From Willaertia magna (lineage: Eukaryota; Heterolobosea; Eutetramitea; Acrasida; Naegleriidae), in the NCBI GenBank assembly GCA_902984215.1, contig CADWAF010000340.1, positions 1 to 21,472 of the forward strand: a DNA stretch of 21,472 nt, written 5' to 3'. Shown here in pieces: positions 1 to 8,713 of this stretch (position 1 is its first letter; each line of letters opens with the position of its first letter). Both the position numbers and the translations under genes were made by a program. Below the pieces are notes generated by a model that did no database searches, was not told the DNA's origin, and saw only the letters and a program-made list of their open reading frames with translations.

Positions 1-15
1 CAAAAATCTACTTAC

Positions 16-828
16 ATAGGCAGTAAATTAAAACCGTTAACACTGGTGTTAATAATCCAAAAAGCCAAGTGACTAGGTCCACTTGTACACAATTGTTCTT
101 TGTTTCTTGGATTAAAACTAACAAAATGACTGTTTTGAGCTGATTTAGTTTCTACTAGTCTTGACAAAAATTATTGTAAATTGAACTTAACAATAATTGA
201 TTTACTTACTTTTTACCCTTTTCCCAATCCCACACACTGATTTTATGGTCAGGTAACTCACTTAAAGAAGCTAAATACTCCCCGTCTCTACTAAAATCCA
301 AATCCTTAAACTCAAGTGAAGAAGTACCAACACTTATAACCTTAATCAACTCAAAAGTTGTACTGTTATATATTCTTATTTTAGGATTGATATATCTATC
401 AACAATCGCAAAGATTTTTCGCTTACTGTTAAAGGCTACAGCTGATATTCCAGCAGTTAAGTAAAGATGTTTTTCTTCTCTAGAACTATTCATTGTATTT
501 CTCTTTTGAGTAGCCTTATTAATGTCTTCCTCTTCCAAATAGTCAATACTAGAAACGTTAGAAGATCTATCATCATTTTTATCTTCTTCTAATGAATTTA
601 CATTTCCTTCATATATGTACAAATCTGGAGCAAACAGTTCTTCTGTATTTGTTTCAATATTTACGAATTTTAATCCTCTACCGAAAATAAAAGCAATTCT
701 TTCTTCATCTACAACAAATATCCGTTTCCCTCCATATCCATTCGAACATCTTAATATCTTTTAATCAATCGGAGGAAAGGCTTTTCTTCAACTTACATTA
801 GTTTACTCTTAATTTCATCAAAAATCAT
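16..828 (-). CDS. CFAP43: CFAP43-like axonemal WD40 protein, N-terminal part (runs off the window)
   Basis: I join three exons on the minus strand: 828-797 (starts MIFDEIKSKL), 749-210 and 159-16. The introns are 796-750 (47 nt) and 209-160 (50 nt). Both donors read GTAAGT, both acceptors end in AG, the phases match, and a third GTAAGT donor at 15 shows the gene continues outside. The roughly 238 residues look like a degenerate WD40 propeller: an early 'RIAFIFGRGLKFVNIET' strand, 'GISAVAFNSKRKIFAIVD', 'LDFSRDGEYLASLSELPD', 'ISVWDWEKGKK', then across the intron 'FVSFNPRNKEQLCTSG' and 'LAFWII'. The order and spacing recall CFAP43 (close relative CFAP44), proteins tethering inner dynein arm components to doublet microtubules in motile flagella. 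An acidic, Ser-rich insert (about residues 60-100) is lineage-specific. The gene is divergent from the aminotransferase. The WD40 fold is fairly sure; CFAP43 over CFAP44 is from memory of the families. Confidence 0.62.
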
Positions 829-1184
829 TTTTTTTTGTAATTTTATTTTGGAGGGAAAATCAAAACGCTCCATCCTCCTAACTAAAAAAGAATTTATTAA
901 TACCAAAGACAGGTATCATCTAACAAAGCATCATCCCTTTACCATTGCTTTGTCCTGATAATCCACTTTTCCTTTCCAACAATTTAAAACTTCCCAGCAA
1001 TTAAGATTCTGTTTTGGTTGAAACAGCAAAAAACACAATTTCAACGCATCAATTACAAAGCCCGAAGCCTTTCATCATCACCATAAAAAAAAATTGAGCT
1101 AACAAAGCCGCTCGCTTTTAAACCTTCCACAAACCCTTCTTCTTCGTTTTTTAACACAATTTTGATATAATTTAAACATTCAAT
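829..1184. promoter_or_regulatory. Shared intergenic region between two divergent genes
   Basis: These 356 bases lie between the CFAP43-like start codon (828, minus) and the aminotransferase start codon (1185, plus), so they must contain both 5' regions. I see no convincing ORF or RNA gene and no clear TATA element. The sequence is AT-rich with several A or T runs. Confidence 0.5.
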
Positions 1185-2530
1185 ATGGCCAGTCATTTAT
1201 TACCAAAGAATGCTAGTATGAGAGATATTTTTGACTATTGCGAAAAACATGGTTTAGATAGTGTTGCTCAAGGTAAGTTAAAAACAACAATCTCCGATTC
1301 ATTAAAAACAATTATTAACATCTTCTTTCATATAATAAATAAATAAATAATTTAAACAATCATATAGGAATGATTGAATTAGCACCACCAAAACTATTAA
1401 GAGAAATTGTTTTAAAAGTAACCATGCAAGATGATGTCCATCAATATAGACCTCGTATGGGTAGCGCAATCTATCGTGAAGGATTATTACATATGTTAAC
1501 TCATCATTATGGGATGAAAAATTTAACGATAGATAATATTTTAGCAGTTCAAGGAGTTACCGCAGGTTGCGTTTCAACAATGTCTTGGTTAAAAGAAAAG
1601 GGTAAACAACAAATTGGTTTATTTACTCCTTTTTATACTTATCATTTACGTGATGTTGAAGCTGTATTTGGTAATACAAAAGAAGCTATTGAGAAACATG
1701 TACGTTTTATAAAAACTACTCAAGCACCTGAATTTAATATTAATTATGAAGATTTAGAGGAAAATTATTTAAAATTAGGTAAATTAGATTGCGTATTATT
1801 AACAAATCCTGGAAATCCATCTACAAGGGTTTATACAATGGAAGAATTAGAAAGATTAATTAGATTATGTCATAAATATGATTGTTATGTTATTTTAGAT
1901 GAATGTTATTGCGATATGGTTTGGTCAACTAAGAATTCAGAAGAAGAATCTGACAATGGTGCAGATGTAGAAATTGATTTTGTTAAATCACCAATTGGAA
2001 ATGAAGAAATTTTAAATTTAGGTAATACCATTGTATGTAGAGGTTTCAGTAAACAATTAGGTGCACAATCTTGGAGAGTTGGTTACGTTTTAGCAAGAAA
2101 TGATGTTATTAGCGAATTAATGAAGGCTTCCGATCCTTTATATATTTGCGTTCCTTATTTACAACATGCCTTAGGAGAATATTTATTAAATCATTTAGAA
2201 GATTTTAAGAGACATGTTCAAGAAACTGGTAGATTAATGTTAAATAATTTAAAGATTGTTAAAGATGCTTTTGAAAAGAGTTGTAATTGGAAGTTAGTTA
2301 AACCAAGTGGTTCAATGTACGCTTTATTTGAACATAAAAAGGAAACTGATGTTGATGCTGTAGCTGATGCTTTAAAGTTAGGTGTTGGAGTTTGTCCTGG
2401 AAATATCTTTTATCCACCAACTGGTGAATACGAAAATTCTGGTTTAATAAGAATTCATTTAGGTATTTCTAAAGAGAAAGCTGAAAGAATTGCAAAACAA
2501 TTAATGGAAAGATCATCTTCCATTAATTAA
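1185..2530 (+). CDS. PLP-dependent aminotransferase, class I/II (fold type I), two exons
   Basis: Exon 1 is 1185-1272 and exon 2 is 1368-2530. The 95-nt intron starts GTAAGTTA and ends CATATAG. Splicing joins ...DSVAQ-G to MIELAPPKLL in frame and gives 416 residues, so the ATG at 1370 is internal. Fold type I marks are visible: 'TNPGNPS' (about 175-181), an Asp in 'VILDECYCD' (D207, pairs with the pyridine nitrogen) with Tyr210, the Schiff-base Lys in 'CRGFSKQLG' (K258), an Arg eight residues later (R266, cofactor phosphate), and a late Arg in 'GLIRIHLG' (about 391) for the substrate carboxylate. The enzyme should move an amino group between an amino acid and a keto acid. The substrate is not evident; I am reminded of bacterial aspartate aminotransferase-like enzymes. 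No targeting peptide is obvious, so it is probably cytosolic. Confidence 0.9.
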
Positions 2531-2722
2531 ATTATTTAATTCCACTACTTACATTTTCGTTTTTTTCAATCATTATTATTTTTGATTTCTCTATTCTTTC
2601 TTTATCTAATGTATTCTTTTCTAATGAACATCATCTCCATAAGAAAAACATCTCATTCAATCAAAATAGTTCAATTAAAAAAAAGTTAAAAAAAAATAAA
2701 AAATTTGAAATTAAAAAAAAAA

Positions 2723-3016
2723 ATGTGGAACCCATTCAAACCAGTCATTGATTTTTTCAGACGTGAATTTTTCAGTTCCAATACAAAAAAGACAGAAAAG
2801 AATGCAGAATCAATTAAACGTTTAATAGAATTTGGTATTATTTGTGGAATTATTCATTTACTTTCATCGGAACCAATTAATCCAAGTTATTATGAATTAA
2901 AGAAAGTAGTTGAACATTCCGATAGATATTTATCTTTACAATTACAATCTTTACTTCAAAAAGAATTTGAAAAGATGGAACAAGAACAAATGGCTTTAGC
3001 TATGCAACAACTTTAA
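2723..3016 (+). CDS. Small conserved-looking protein of unknown function
   Basis: The reading frame is open from further upstream, but the first ATG is at 2723, directly after a long A run like that before other starts here. The product is 97 residues, begins MWNPFKPVIDFF, has a basic segment, then a hydrophobic stretch 'FGIICGIIHLL' and a charged, Gln/Glu-rich helical C-terminus ending 'MALAMQQL'. The central stretch is short for a membrane span, so an amphipathic or membrane-associated helix is as likely. Codon use matches the flanking genes and there is no poly-Asn. It lies 192 bases after the aminotransferase on the same strand. I do not recognise the family. Confidence 0.6.
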   Translation: MWNPFKPVIDFFRREFFSSNTKKTEKNAESIKRLIEFGIICGIIHLLSSEPINPSYYELKKVVEHSDRYLSLQLQSLLQKEFEKMEQEQMALAMQQL

Positions 3017-3496
3017 AATTTTTAATTTTTATAAGTCCAAACATGAGGTCTAAAATAATTTTTCTTTTTTAATATTTCTTTTTTAATATTTCTTTTTTAA
3101 TAATCTTTTAATAATAAATTAATAAAAAAATTCTAGTTTAAATCTTTTTTAAATTTTATTTTCTTCACAAGTAACTTGTATTTGAGGGTTTGAATAATTA
3201 ACAACAAGTGTTTACAACAAAGTTGTTTATTATTGTTATTTTAAGAACAGTTTAATATAACAACTGAGATGATAAAGTTACAGTAAACAACGCAATAAAA
3301 AAAAACTAAAGCGAAGCGTACATTAAAAAACGGTGAGTTTTTTTGCGCCCAATTACTTTCAAATAAATTCAAACTAGAACCACACTGTACAATAGTTCAA
3401 TAAACTATTCAAAAAAAAAAAAGTAAATAACAAACTACTTTGAAATTGCGAGCTTGCTTACTTTACCACTATTACAATAATAAAATTTCATTAAAA
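3017..3496. other. Intergenic region with AT-rich repeats
   Basis: The 480 bases between two plus-strand genes contain no ORF I trust. They start with T-rich 3' flanking sequence holding the 14-nt tandem repeat listed separately. Nearer the next gene a GC-richer patch (about 3312-3352, 'gcgaagcg' to 'ttgcgccc') stands out and may be promoter sequence for the SRPBCC gene. Confidence 0.4.
3061..3102. repeat. 14-nt tandem repeat, three perfect copies
   Basis: The unit tttcttttttaata occurs three times head to tail just downstream of the 97-residue gene. It is pyrimidine-rich, so it could be part of the 3' end signal or simple slippage. Confidence 0.85.
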
Positions 3497-4051
3497 ATGT
3501 TTCGTTTCTTTATTGACACTAGTGAAATGATTGAGGCAAATGCAGAAACTGTTTATCACTATTTATTAAATCCAACTAGTTATCCAAATGAAATGGTTAT
3601 TAGTTATCCAAATGAAATGGTTATTAAATTTCCTTCTCTCTTTCTTAATGCCTTAACAGAAACAACCACAAATAATATTACAATAGACAAAACACAATTT
3701 ACCATTGAATTAAATGGAATTGGTGATAAAACTGTTTTATTAAAACATTTTACTTTCAATCACAAGCACAACACTAATAATAATAATCAAGGTGACAATA
3801 ACAATGAACAAGTTTATGAATTTGGATGGTTAGGTACAACAGGTCCAAAATTCTTACATTTATTTGACGCCTATCACTATTTTAAAATTGAACCAATAAG
3901 TGAAAATTCATGTCGTTTGATTCATCAAGAAACTTTTAGTGGATTATTAATTCCAATTGCTAAATTATTTGCCTTTAATAAACCTTCTTTTAAGGAACAG
4001 TGGATTAAATTTAATCAAAAAGTAAAGAGAGAAACTGAAAATCGTAATTAA
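3497..4051 (+). CDS. SRPBCC (START-like, Bet v 1 fold) domain protein
   Basis: The frame is open upstream, but the first ATG is 3497 in an A-rich context and gives 184 residues starting MFRFFIDTSE. The pattern is that of a one-domain SRPBCC protein: an opening strand, 'NAETVYHYLLNP' (first helix), central strands, 'FGWLGTTGPKFLHLFDAYHYFKIEPI', 'CRLIHQETFSGLLIPI', and a final long helix with 'FNQKVKRE'. The family forms a hydrophobic cavity that binds lipids or other small hydrophobic ligands; the ligand is not predictable. A poly-Asn insert (about residues 92-103) sits in a loop between strands. The 8-residue tandem duplication SYPNEMVI (28-43) lies where the family usually has a single short segment. 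It converges on the protease gene. No signal peptide is seen. Confidence 0.75.
   Translation: MFRFFIDTSEMIEANAETVYHYLLNPTSYPNEMVISYPNEMVIKFPSLFLNALTETTTNNITIDKTQFTIELNGIGDKTVLLKHFTFNHKHNTNNNNQGDNNNEQVYEFGWLGTTGPKFLHLFDAYHYFKIEPISENSCRLIHQETFSGLLIPIAKLFAFNKPSFKEQWIKFNQKVKRETENRN
3578..3625 (+). repeat. Perfect 24-bp tandem duplication inside the SRPBCC gene
   Basis: The 24 bases at 3578-3601 are repeated exactly at 3602-3625 and encode SYPNEMVI twice. The two units are identical at every base including third positions, so the event is recent or a polymorphism. Confidence 0.95.
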
Positions 4052-4065
4052 TGTTGACAAGGAGT

Positions 4066-4130
4066 GAAAAATATAAGTTTTTGTAATCAAGATTGTAATC
4101 AAGATTGTAAACAACCATATTTTGTAAATA
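4066..4130 (+). terminator. Probable 3' end region with clustered TGTAA motifs
   Basis: Just past the SRPBCC stop codon the plus strand has four TGTAA words, two within a perfect 12-nt tandem repeat (ttgtaatcaaga, 4081-4104). A similar cluster follows the rhomboid gene. UGUA-type elements direct mRNA 3' end formation in many eukaryotes; the assignment here is inference. Confidence 0.35.
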
Positions 4131-4273
4131 ATTTTAAAATAAAGCAGATTAGTTTTTATTGAGTTGTCAATACAATTATTAAACAACATTAAATTCTCAA
4201 GTCAAAATTGGGATTTCTTTTCATTTTCTCAAAATTATTTAAATAATGATTTTAAATAATTTTAAATAATAAT

Positions 4274-5596
4274 TTATATAATCATTGCAATTATTGTTGA
4301 AATTAACGTTATCACAACCATCCACCACATTGAACTACTACTAACACTTCCCTTCATTGCATTATTTGTTGCAATCTTATTATTCATGTTGTTATTATCG
4401 TCATTGTTATTATTATTCTTTTCAAACTTTATTATTTTCTTCTTCTTCTTATTAACCATTCTTTCAATTATTACATTATTGTAATTTAACTTTCCTCTCA
4501 ATTTTAAATTATCATCTCTTTCCATTATTGCCATTAAAGGAATTGGTTCTGGCCTTACATTTCTTTCCAAATTAAAATTATTATTATATTCTTTAATCAT
4601 TAACAATTGTTGACTGTTATTATTATTATAGTCACTGTTATTATTATGAATGTGCTTTTTAATCCAATTTAAATAATTTGCTACATTTGTATAAACACCC
4701 AATACTGAACTCTTATTATTATTTAAATAATTATTTGAACCATAACTTGTAATTCCAACTTGAACTAATTGACCACTCTTTTCTTCCATATAATATATTG
4801 GACTACCACTTTCTCCCATCATTAAATCATTTTCTATTTTATTATTTAATTTTGCACATAATTGTTGTGGAGAAGACATTTCCAAATCAATGACATTACA
4901 TTCTTCATTTGGAACAATGGTTATTTCTGAATCACTACTTTTTTTCTTATTATTTTCAGTTGTACCAGTTGTTGTTGTAAAGAGTGAAACGTCAAATGGA
5001 ATGTTAATCATGGATTCTAATTTCATTATAAAATTATTATTGTAATTATAATTATTGTAATTATTATTATTAAAAATTGACAATGGTAATTCTTCATTTA
5101 ATTCAATAAGTGCAATATCATTTTTAATTAATTGTGAATTGTATAATTCATGTGAAATGAATTGTTTTACTTTTCTTTTCATTATCTTTTTATTATTATT
5201 ATTATTATTCTCATTGTTATTGTTCATTGTAATTACAATTTCTAAATGTTCTAATGGTATTTGAATATTACAATGAGCAGCAGTTAAAATAAATTTATTG
5301 TGAATAATGGAACCGTAACAAAAATGTTGACCTGTTGTTGTAGTTTCTTGTTGTTCTTGCTGTTCAATATTTGCAATGTATTGAATGCTGGCTAATAGTG
5401 GTTGTTGTTTTAGTTGTTGTTGTTGTTCTTTTGCTAAAGTAGTAGTAGTTGAATAGTTCAATAATAATAATGAAATAAAGAAAAGAATTATTGTGGCGTA
5501 CTTGTTATTATTGTTAAATATCATTTTGTTTTTCTGTTTAGTTGTTGTTGATGTCGTCGATGTATTTCTTTTGAATTGTATATTTCTCATTTTCAC
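4274..5596 (-). CDS. Secreted or membrane-anchored trypsin-like serine protease (family S1)
   Basis: The 440-residue ORF starts at 5596; Met25 (codon at 5524) is an alternative that places the hydrophobic signal segment 'YATIILFFISLLLLNY' nearer the N-terminus. The catalytic triad is visible: His108 in 'LTAAHC', Asp160 in 'NDIALIEL', Ser263 in 'GESGSP'. Disulfide partners equivalent to chymotrypsin 42-58 (C93, C109) and 168-182 (C233, C247) are present, but the 191-220 pair is absent. Asp257, six before the Ser, matches Asp189 and suggests cleavage after Lys/Arg. Oddities: the activation sequence (IVGG) is missing and the Asp194 equivalent is Glu262. Poly-Asn inserts occur at about 125-135 and 176-188. 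After the domain ('VYTNVANYLNWIKKHI') comes a basic, Asn-rich tail ending in a hydrophobic segment 'MWWMVVITLISTIIAMII', either a membrane span or a GPI-anchor signal. Confidence 0.88.
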   Translation of the reverse strand: MKMRNIQFKRNTSTTSTTTKQKNKMIFNNNNKYATIILFFISLLLLNYSTTTTLAKEQQQQLKQQPLLASIQYIANIEQQEQQETTTTGQHFCYGSIIHNKFILTAAHCNIQIPLEHLEIVITMNNNNENNNNNNKKIMKRKVKQFISHELYNSQLIKNDIALIELNEELPLSIFNNNNYNNYNYNNNFIMKLESMINIPFDVSLFTTTTGTTENNKKKSSDSEITIVPNEECNVIDLEMSSPQQLCAKLNNKIENDLMMGESGSPIYYMEEKSGQLVQVGITSYGSNNYLNNNKSSVLGVYTNVANYLNWIKKHIHNNNSDYNNNNSQQLLMIKEYNNNFNLERNVRPEPIPLMAIMERDDNLKLRGKLNYNNVIIERMVNKKKKKIIKFEKNNNNNDDNNNMNNKIATNNAMKGSVSSSSMWWMVVITLISTIIAMII

Positions 5597-6069
5597 AACA
5601 ACAACAATAAGAATTTATACTAAATTTTACTCGTTGATATTTAGACAAGACAGATTTGTTTTCACTGCAAAAGTTTACATAAAGTTTACATCATGTTAAA
5701 TTTTGTTTGTTATTGTTCAGTGGATAATGAAAAGAAAGTTAATGTTGGATAATGAATGATAACAAATTTGAATTATTGTTAACAACACTGTTGTGATGTG
5801 ACTGACTGACTGACAACAATATGGAGTGTGTAGTTCTACACATTGGTATGGAGGAATAAATGGTTGATTTTAGTGAAGTGGATAATGGGTGGATGGATAG
5901 TGTTGACTAATAGGTAAATGCTACTATTTGTTGTGTATTGGATGATACGGTTTGGAAATCACCATAAAGTGAAAGATGAGAGAGATTGTGACGAATTATC
6001 TATTTTTCTTTTTTGTGTGCATGGGCAACTTTGTTTTCAATAATGGTTTTTCAATAGTAAAAAGGTTTG

Positions 6070-6105
6070 TGGTTAAGTGGGATTCGAACTCAGGACCTCT
6101 GCCGC
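6070..6105 (-). other. tRNA-like relic with orphan B box
   Basis: On the minus strand this reads like the 3' half of a tRNA gene, with GAGTTCGAATCCC matching the pol III B-box consensus. No D arm or A box lies upstream at tRNA spacing and the T stem has mismatches, so it is not a working tRNA gene. A related copy is at 16771-16810, at a similar distance from the paralogous gene remnant. Confidence 0.45.
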
Positions 6106-6476
6106 AATGGATTCGGGAACTGTTTATGAAGGGAATTTTTTGTTACAAATTAAAATTTAGTTAATTAAAAGTACTCAGGCATAGTTTTCTTTCTCACTTT
6201 CAACATATATTTGTTGTTCTCTTGTAGTTTGTTTTTTCAGTACATAAACAAAGTTTTATTCCAGTTATTTCAATGTATGAACAAGGATTTATTTTCGCCA
6301 ATGTGGAATTTAAAGATTTGTACTTAAAAAAAAATTTCCTTTTTTTATTCATTTCCAAATAATAAGCCAAATAAAACAGTTGCCTCACATTTAATATACC
6401 AATAATAAAGCAAATCCAACAAACATTTATCTCACATTTTTTTAATTATGTTATTATTAGACAAAATTGTAACATT

Positions 6477-6484
6477 TTTGGCGC
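6477..6484 (+). promoter_or_regulatory. E2F-type motif TTTGGCGC upstream of the coiled-coil gene
   Basis: TTTGGCGC fits the E2F/DP consensus TTTSSCGC and lies 86 bases before the start codon. It is unchanged at the matching place in the duplicate (16470-16477). GC-rich octamers are rare in this AT-rich DNA. Use by an E2F factor is inference. Confidence 0.4.
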
Positions 6485-6569
6485 TTATTTTATTACATAT
6501 TTTTGTATCTTTTTTGTAGTTACATTTTGTATTCAGCCTTTCATATAAATCTTTCAAAAAAAAATTAAA

Positions 6570-7202
6570 ATGTCTATTTGTAGTAGTGTAGACCTTTCAC
6601 AAGTAGAAGAAGATTTATTAACAGATATTTCTAAGCTTGTTGGCATACAACAACTTCCATTAGATACTGTAGCCATTGCCACTAAATTAGAGACTGAAAA
6701 TGATCAAGTAAAAGCAGTAATTCATGGTGTTGTTCAAGCCAGTAAAGAAATGCGAGAAATGGAACAGATAGAATTTTTGAAGGGTGGTGCCACTTTGTCT
6801 ATAGATGAAGACCACCTTGTTCTCGTTGAAAATTTGCCTCAACAAGTTTCAGAAACTGGTGCTAAAAGGATTGGTAAGCTTGTAAAAAGGGAACACAAGT
6901 TAAAAGCTTCAGTTAGGGACAGATTAAAAATGAACAGCCAAACTTTGCTCCTTTTTATTAAGGAAAACAAGGAATTGAAAGACCAATGTAACGAGTTGAA
7001 GAAATCCAATGACGAGCTGAAGAAATCTTATGATGAGCTGAAAAACACTCAAAATGAGACCACGAAAGAGATAAACAGGTTAAAGAAACAATTAGCAGAA
7101 TCTGACACCAAAGTCCAAACTTTAACCAATTACAGGGATTACATGAATAATGTATTATCAAACGTGGCAGAGTTGCAAGATTCTGTTAATCAATTTCAAT
7201 AA
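6570..7202 (+). CDS. Coiled-coil protein of unknown function
   Basis: The 210-residue protein starts at an ATG after an A-rich leader. Residues about 1-65 are a compact, probably helical region ('LSQVEEDLLTDISKLVG', 'TVAIATKLETEN', 'GVVQASKEMREMEQ'). A middle part follows with 'LSIDEDHLVLVENLP' and a basic patch (about 99-118). Residues about 130-185 are a coiled coil that includes a 7-residue repeat ELKKS(N/Y)D encoded by 21-nt DNA repeats at 6991-7053. No signal peptide or membrane span is seen. A truncated, rearranged paralogue lies at 16132-16386, with matching promoter sequence. I do not recognise the family; it may be lineage-specific. Base composition is slightly less AT-biased than its neighbours. 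Confidence 0.8.
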   Translation: MSICSSVDLSQVEEDLLTDISKLVGIQQLPLDTVAIATKLETENDQVKAVIHGVVQASKEMREMEQIEFLKGGATLSIDEDHLVLVENLPQQVSETGAKRIGKLVKREHKLKASVRDRLKMNSQTLLLFIKENKELKDQCNELKKSNDELKKSYDELKNTQNETTKEINRLKKQLAESDTKVQTLTNYRDYMNNVLSNVAELQDSVNQFQ

Positions 7203-7380
7203 ATAAAATTATGCGTCAAGGCTAACCAAGAAGCTAACTGGAAAGAATAAGTCTTACATCCACAAAAACTATTAATAGTTACAATTAACTTACAACATGA
7301 ACAAAAAACCTTAAAAAATTAACTTTGATAAGACCATAAACAACCTTCTTTTAAAACAACAAGAACAATAAGAAAAAATA

Positions 7381-8680
7381 ATGCCCGTTCGAACCATAAG
7401 AGATTTACCATCCGATAATAATAATAACCAACCCAATAGACAATCAGCTCCAGTTCCACCAACTTGGACATCAGGTGGAGGAAGAAGTTTAGCCTCTGGC
7501 GAACAAGTTTCATATACTCCAACAGATGCAAACTATCAAAACACTTCTTCCATTAACGATAATGGTGGTAATTCCGGAGGAAGTTGGGGTAATCGATTTT
7601 CTAATATCTTTTCATTCGGAAGATCAAATAATGATGTTGAACAAGGTAATACAACAACAGGAAGTAATATTCAAGGAATGACTAATGATCCAATGCAAGC
7701 TCAATTTGAAATGAATGAAGATATGTTTTGGTCTTATAATCTTCATGGAGTACAACCTCAATGGTATCATGTAAGTTTCTTCTTTTCCGATTATTAATAA
7801 TAACAAAACATTTTGATTATATGATGAATAGATGTGTTTAATGTGTTGTTGTCCTTGTTTTGTAGGTAATCCTTGTTCTCCAGTACGTAAAGGAGATTAC
7901 ATTAGAATGTTAAAAACTTTTCTCTTTTGGATTTCTATCATACAAATTATTTACTTTATTGTAGAATTAAGTGTTGGTGGAATTGATTCAAAAAACACTT
8001 CTTTAGGTCCACCTGCTTCTACTCTTTTACTTTTAGGTGCAAAATCAGCTGCTTATATAAAACATAAATATCAAATCTTTCGTTTAATTACACCAATCTT
8101 TATGCATGCAGGTTTTATGCATATCTTTATGAATTTATTTATACAAATTATGGTTTGTATGTCTTATGAAGGGAATAATAAATTTCCATGGAAATGGTAT
8201 AGAGTAATACCAATCTATTTTATTGCTGGGATTGGTGGTAATTTATTATCATGTGTTGCTATTCCACAATCCATTAGTGTTGGTGCTTCAGGTGCAATTA
8301 TGGGTTTAATTGGTGCAAAAGTTAGTAGTATTATTATTAGGTGGAGATCTATTCCTACTCAATTGAAAGTTTCACAATGTATAAGTGTTGGTATTATTAT
8401 TGTAATTACTTTATTATGGAGGTATGTTTTATTTTTTTGTAATGATTTTACAATGGTATTATTTTGTATATTATTTTTTGTATATAGTTTTTCTGATTAT
8501 ATTGATTGGGCAGGACATATTGGAGGATTATTAATTGGATTTATTTTTGGATTTTCAATGTTTGCAACTGAAATTAAAGATAAAGTTTATAAATATACAA
8601 TTATTGGAATATCATCTGGATTAACATTTATTTACTTTTTAACTTTATCTTTAGTATTTGGTTTAGTTACTCAAGTTTAA
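7381..8680 (+). CDS. Rhomboid-family intramembrane serine protease, three exons
   Basis: Exons 7381-7770, 7832-8421 and 8488-8680 give 390 residues. Intron 1 (7771-7831, 61 nt) runs GTAAGTTT to AATAG and is required to join WYH to MCLMCCCPCF. Intron 2 (8422-8487, GTATGT to ATATAG) is 66 nt without a stop; see the finding. Residues 1-125 form a Gly/Ser/Asn-rich cytosolic tail, followed by a Cys cluster (131-145) that could be palmitoylated. The rhomboid core follows: first span at about 158-178, 'RLITPIFMHAGFMHIFMN' (second span, H227 and N231 of the oxyanion hole), 'GASGAIMG' with catalytic Ser283, and 'WAGHIGGLLIGF' with catalytic His337, then a seventh span, so the secretase-type 6+1 topology. 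All active-site residues are present. The enzyme should cleave membrane proteins within the bilayer; substrates and compartment are unknown. Confidence 0.9.
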
Positions 8681-8713
8681 TTTTTGTAATTTTTTTGTAA
8701 TATTTTTTGTAAT
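8681..8713 (+). terminator. T-rich 3' end region with three TTTTTGTAA repeats
   Basis: Directly after the rhomboid stop codon, TTTTTGTAAT recurs three times in 33 bases. The same word cluster follows the SRPBCC gene, which suggests a 3' end processing signal; not every gene here has it. Confidence 0.4.

Larger units (their letters stand above)
5597..6569. other. Long intergenic region with microsatellite, hairpin and tRNA-like relic
   Basis: Nearly 1 kb without a gene I trust. It contains four TGAC units in tandem (5799-5814), a 7-bp perfect inverted repeat with a 2-base spacer (5827-5842, TGTGTAG/CTACACA), and a stretch at 5815-5960 poor in C on the plus strand. From about 6070 to the start codon at 6570 it is homologous to 16387-16810 (other strand). 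It must also hold the divergent promoters of the protease and of the 6570 gene. Confidence 0.5.
6070..7050 (+). repeat. Segmental duplication, copy 1 (intact gene plus 5' flank)
   Basis: The 5' flank and much of the 6570 gene are matched in inverted orientation by 16132-16810. Shared landmarks in order are the orphan B box, 'aagggaat', 'tgaacaagg.tttattttcgcc', a T-run followed by 'ttattattaga', 'tttttggcgcttatt', 'gcctttcat', the start codon, the first 60 or so codons, and a piece of the coiled-coil repeat. Sequence about 6798-7018 has no counterpart in copy 2. Confidence 0.85.

Noticed and set aside
3965..4189. 74-residue minus-strand ORF
   Set aside because: It is antisense to the 3' end of the SRPBCC gene and its flank, with low-complexity composition and no better evidence.
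6070..6105. Functional tRNA gene on the minus strand
   Set aside because: Only a T-arm-like part is present; no A box, no acceptor pairing, and mismatches in the T stem.
5976..6164. 62-residue plus-strand ORF
   Set aside because: It overlaps the tRNA-like relic, its C-terminal half is that relic translated, and there is no support from the homologous region at 16.8 kb.
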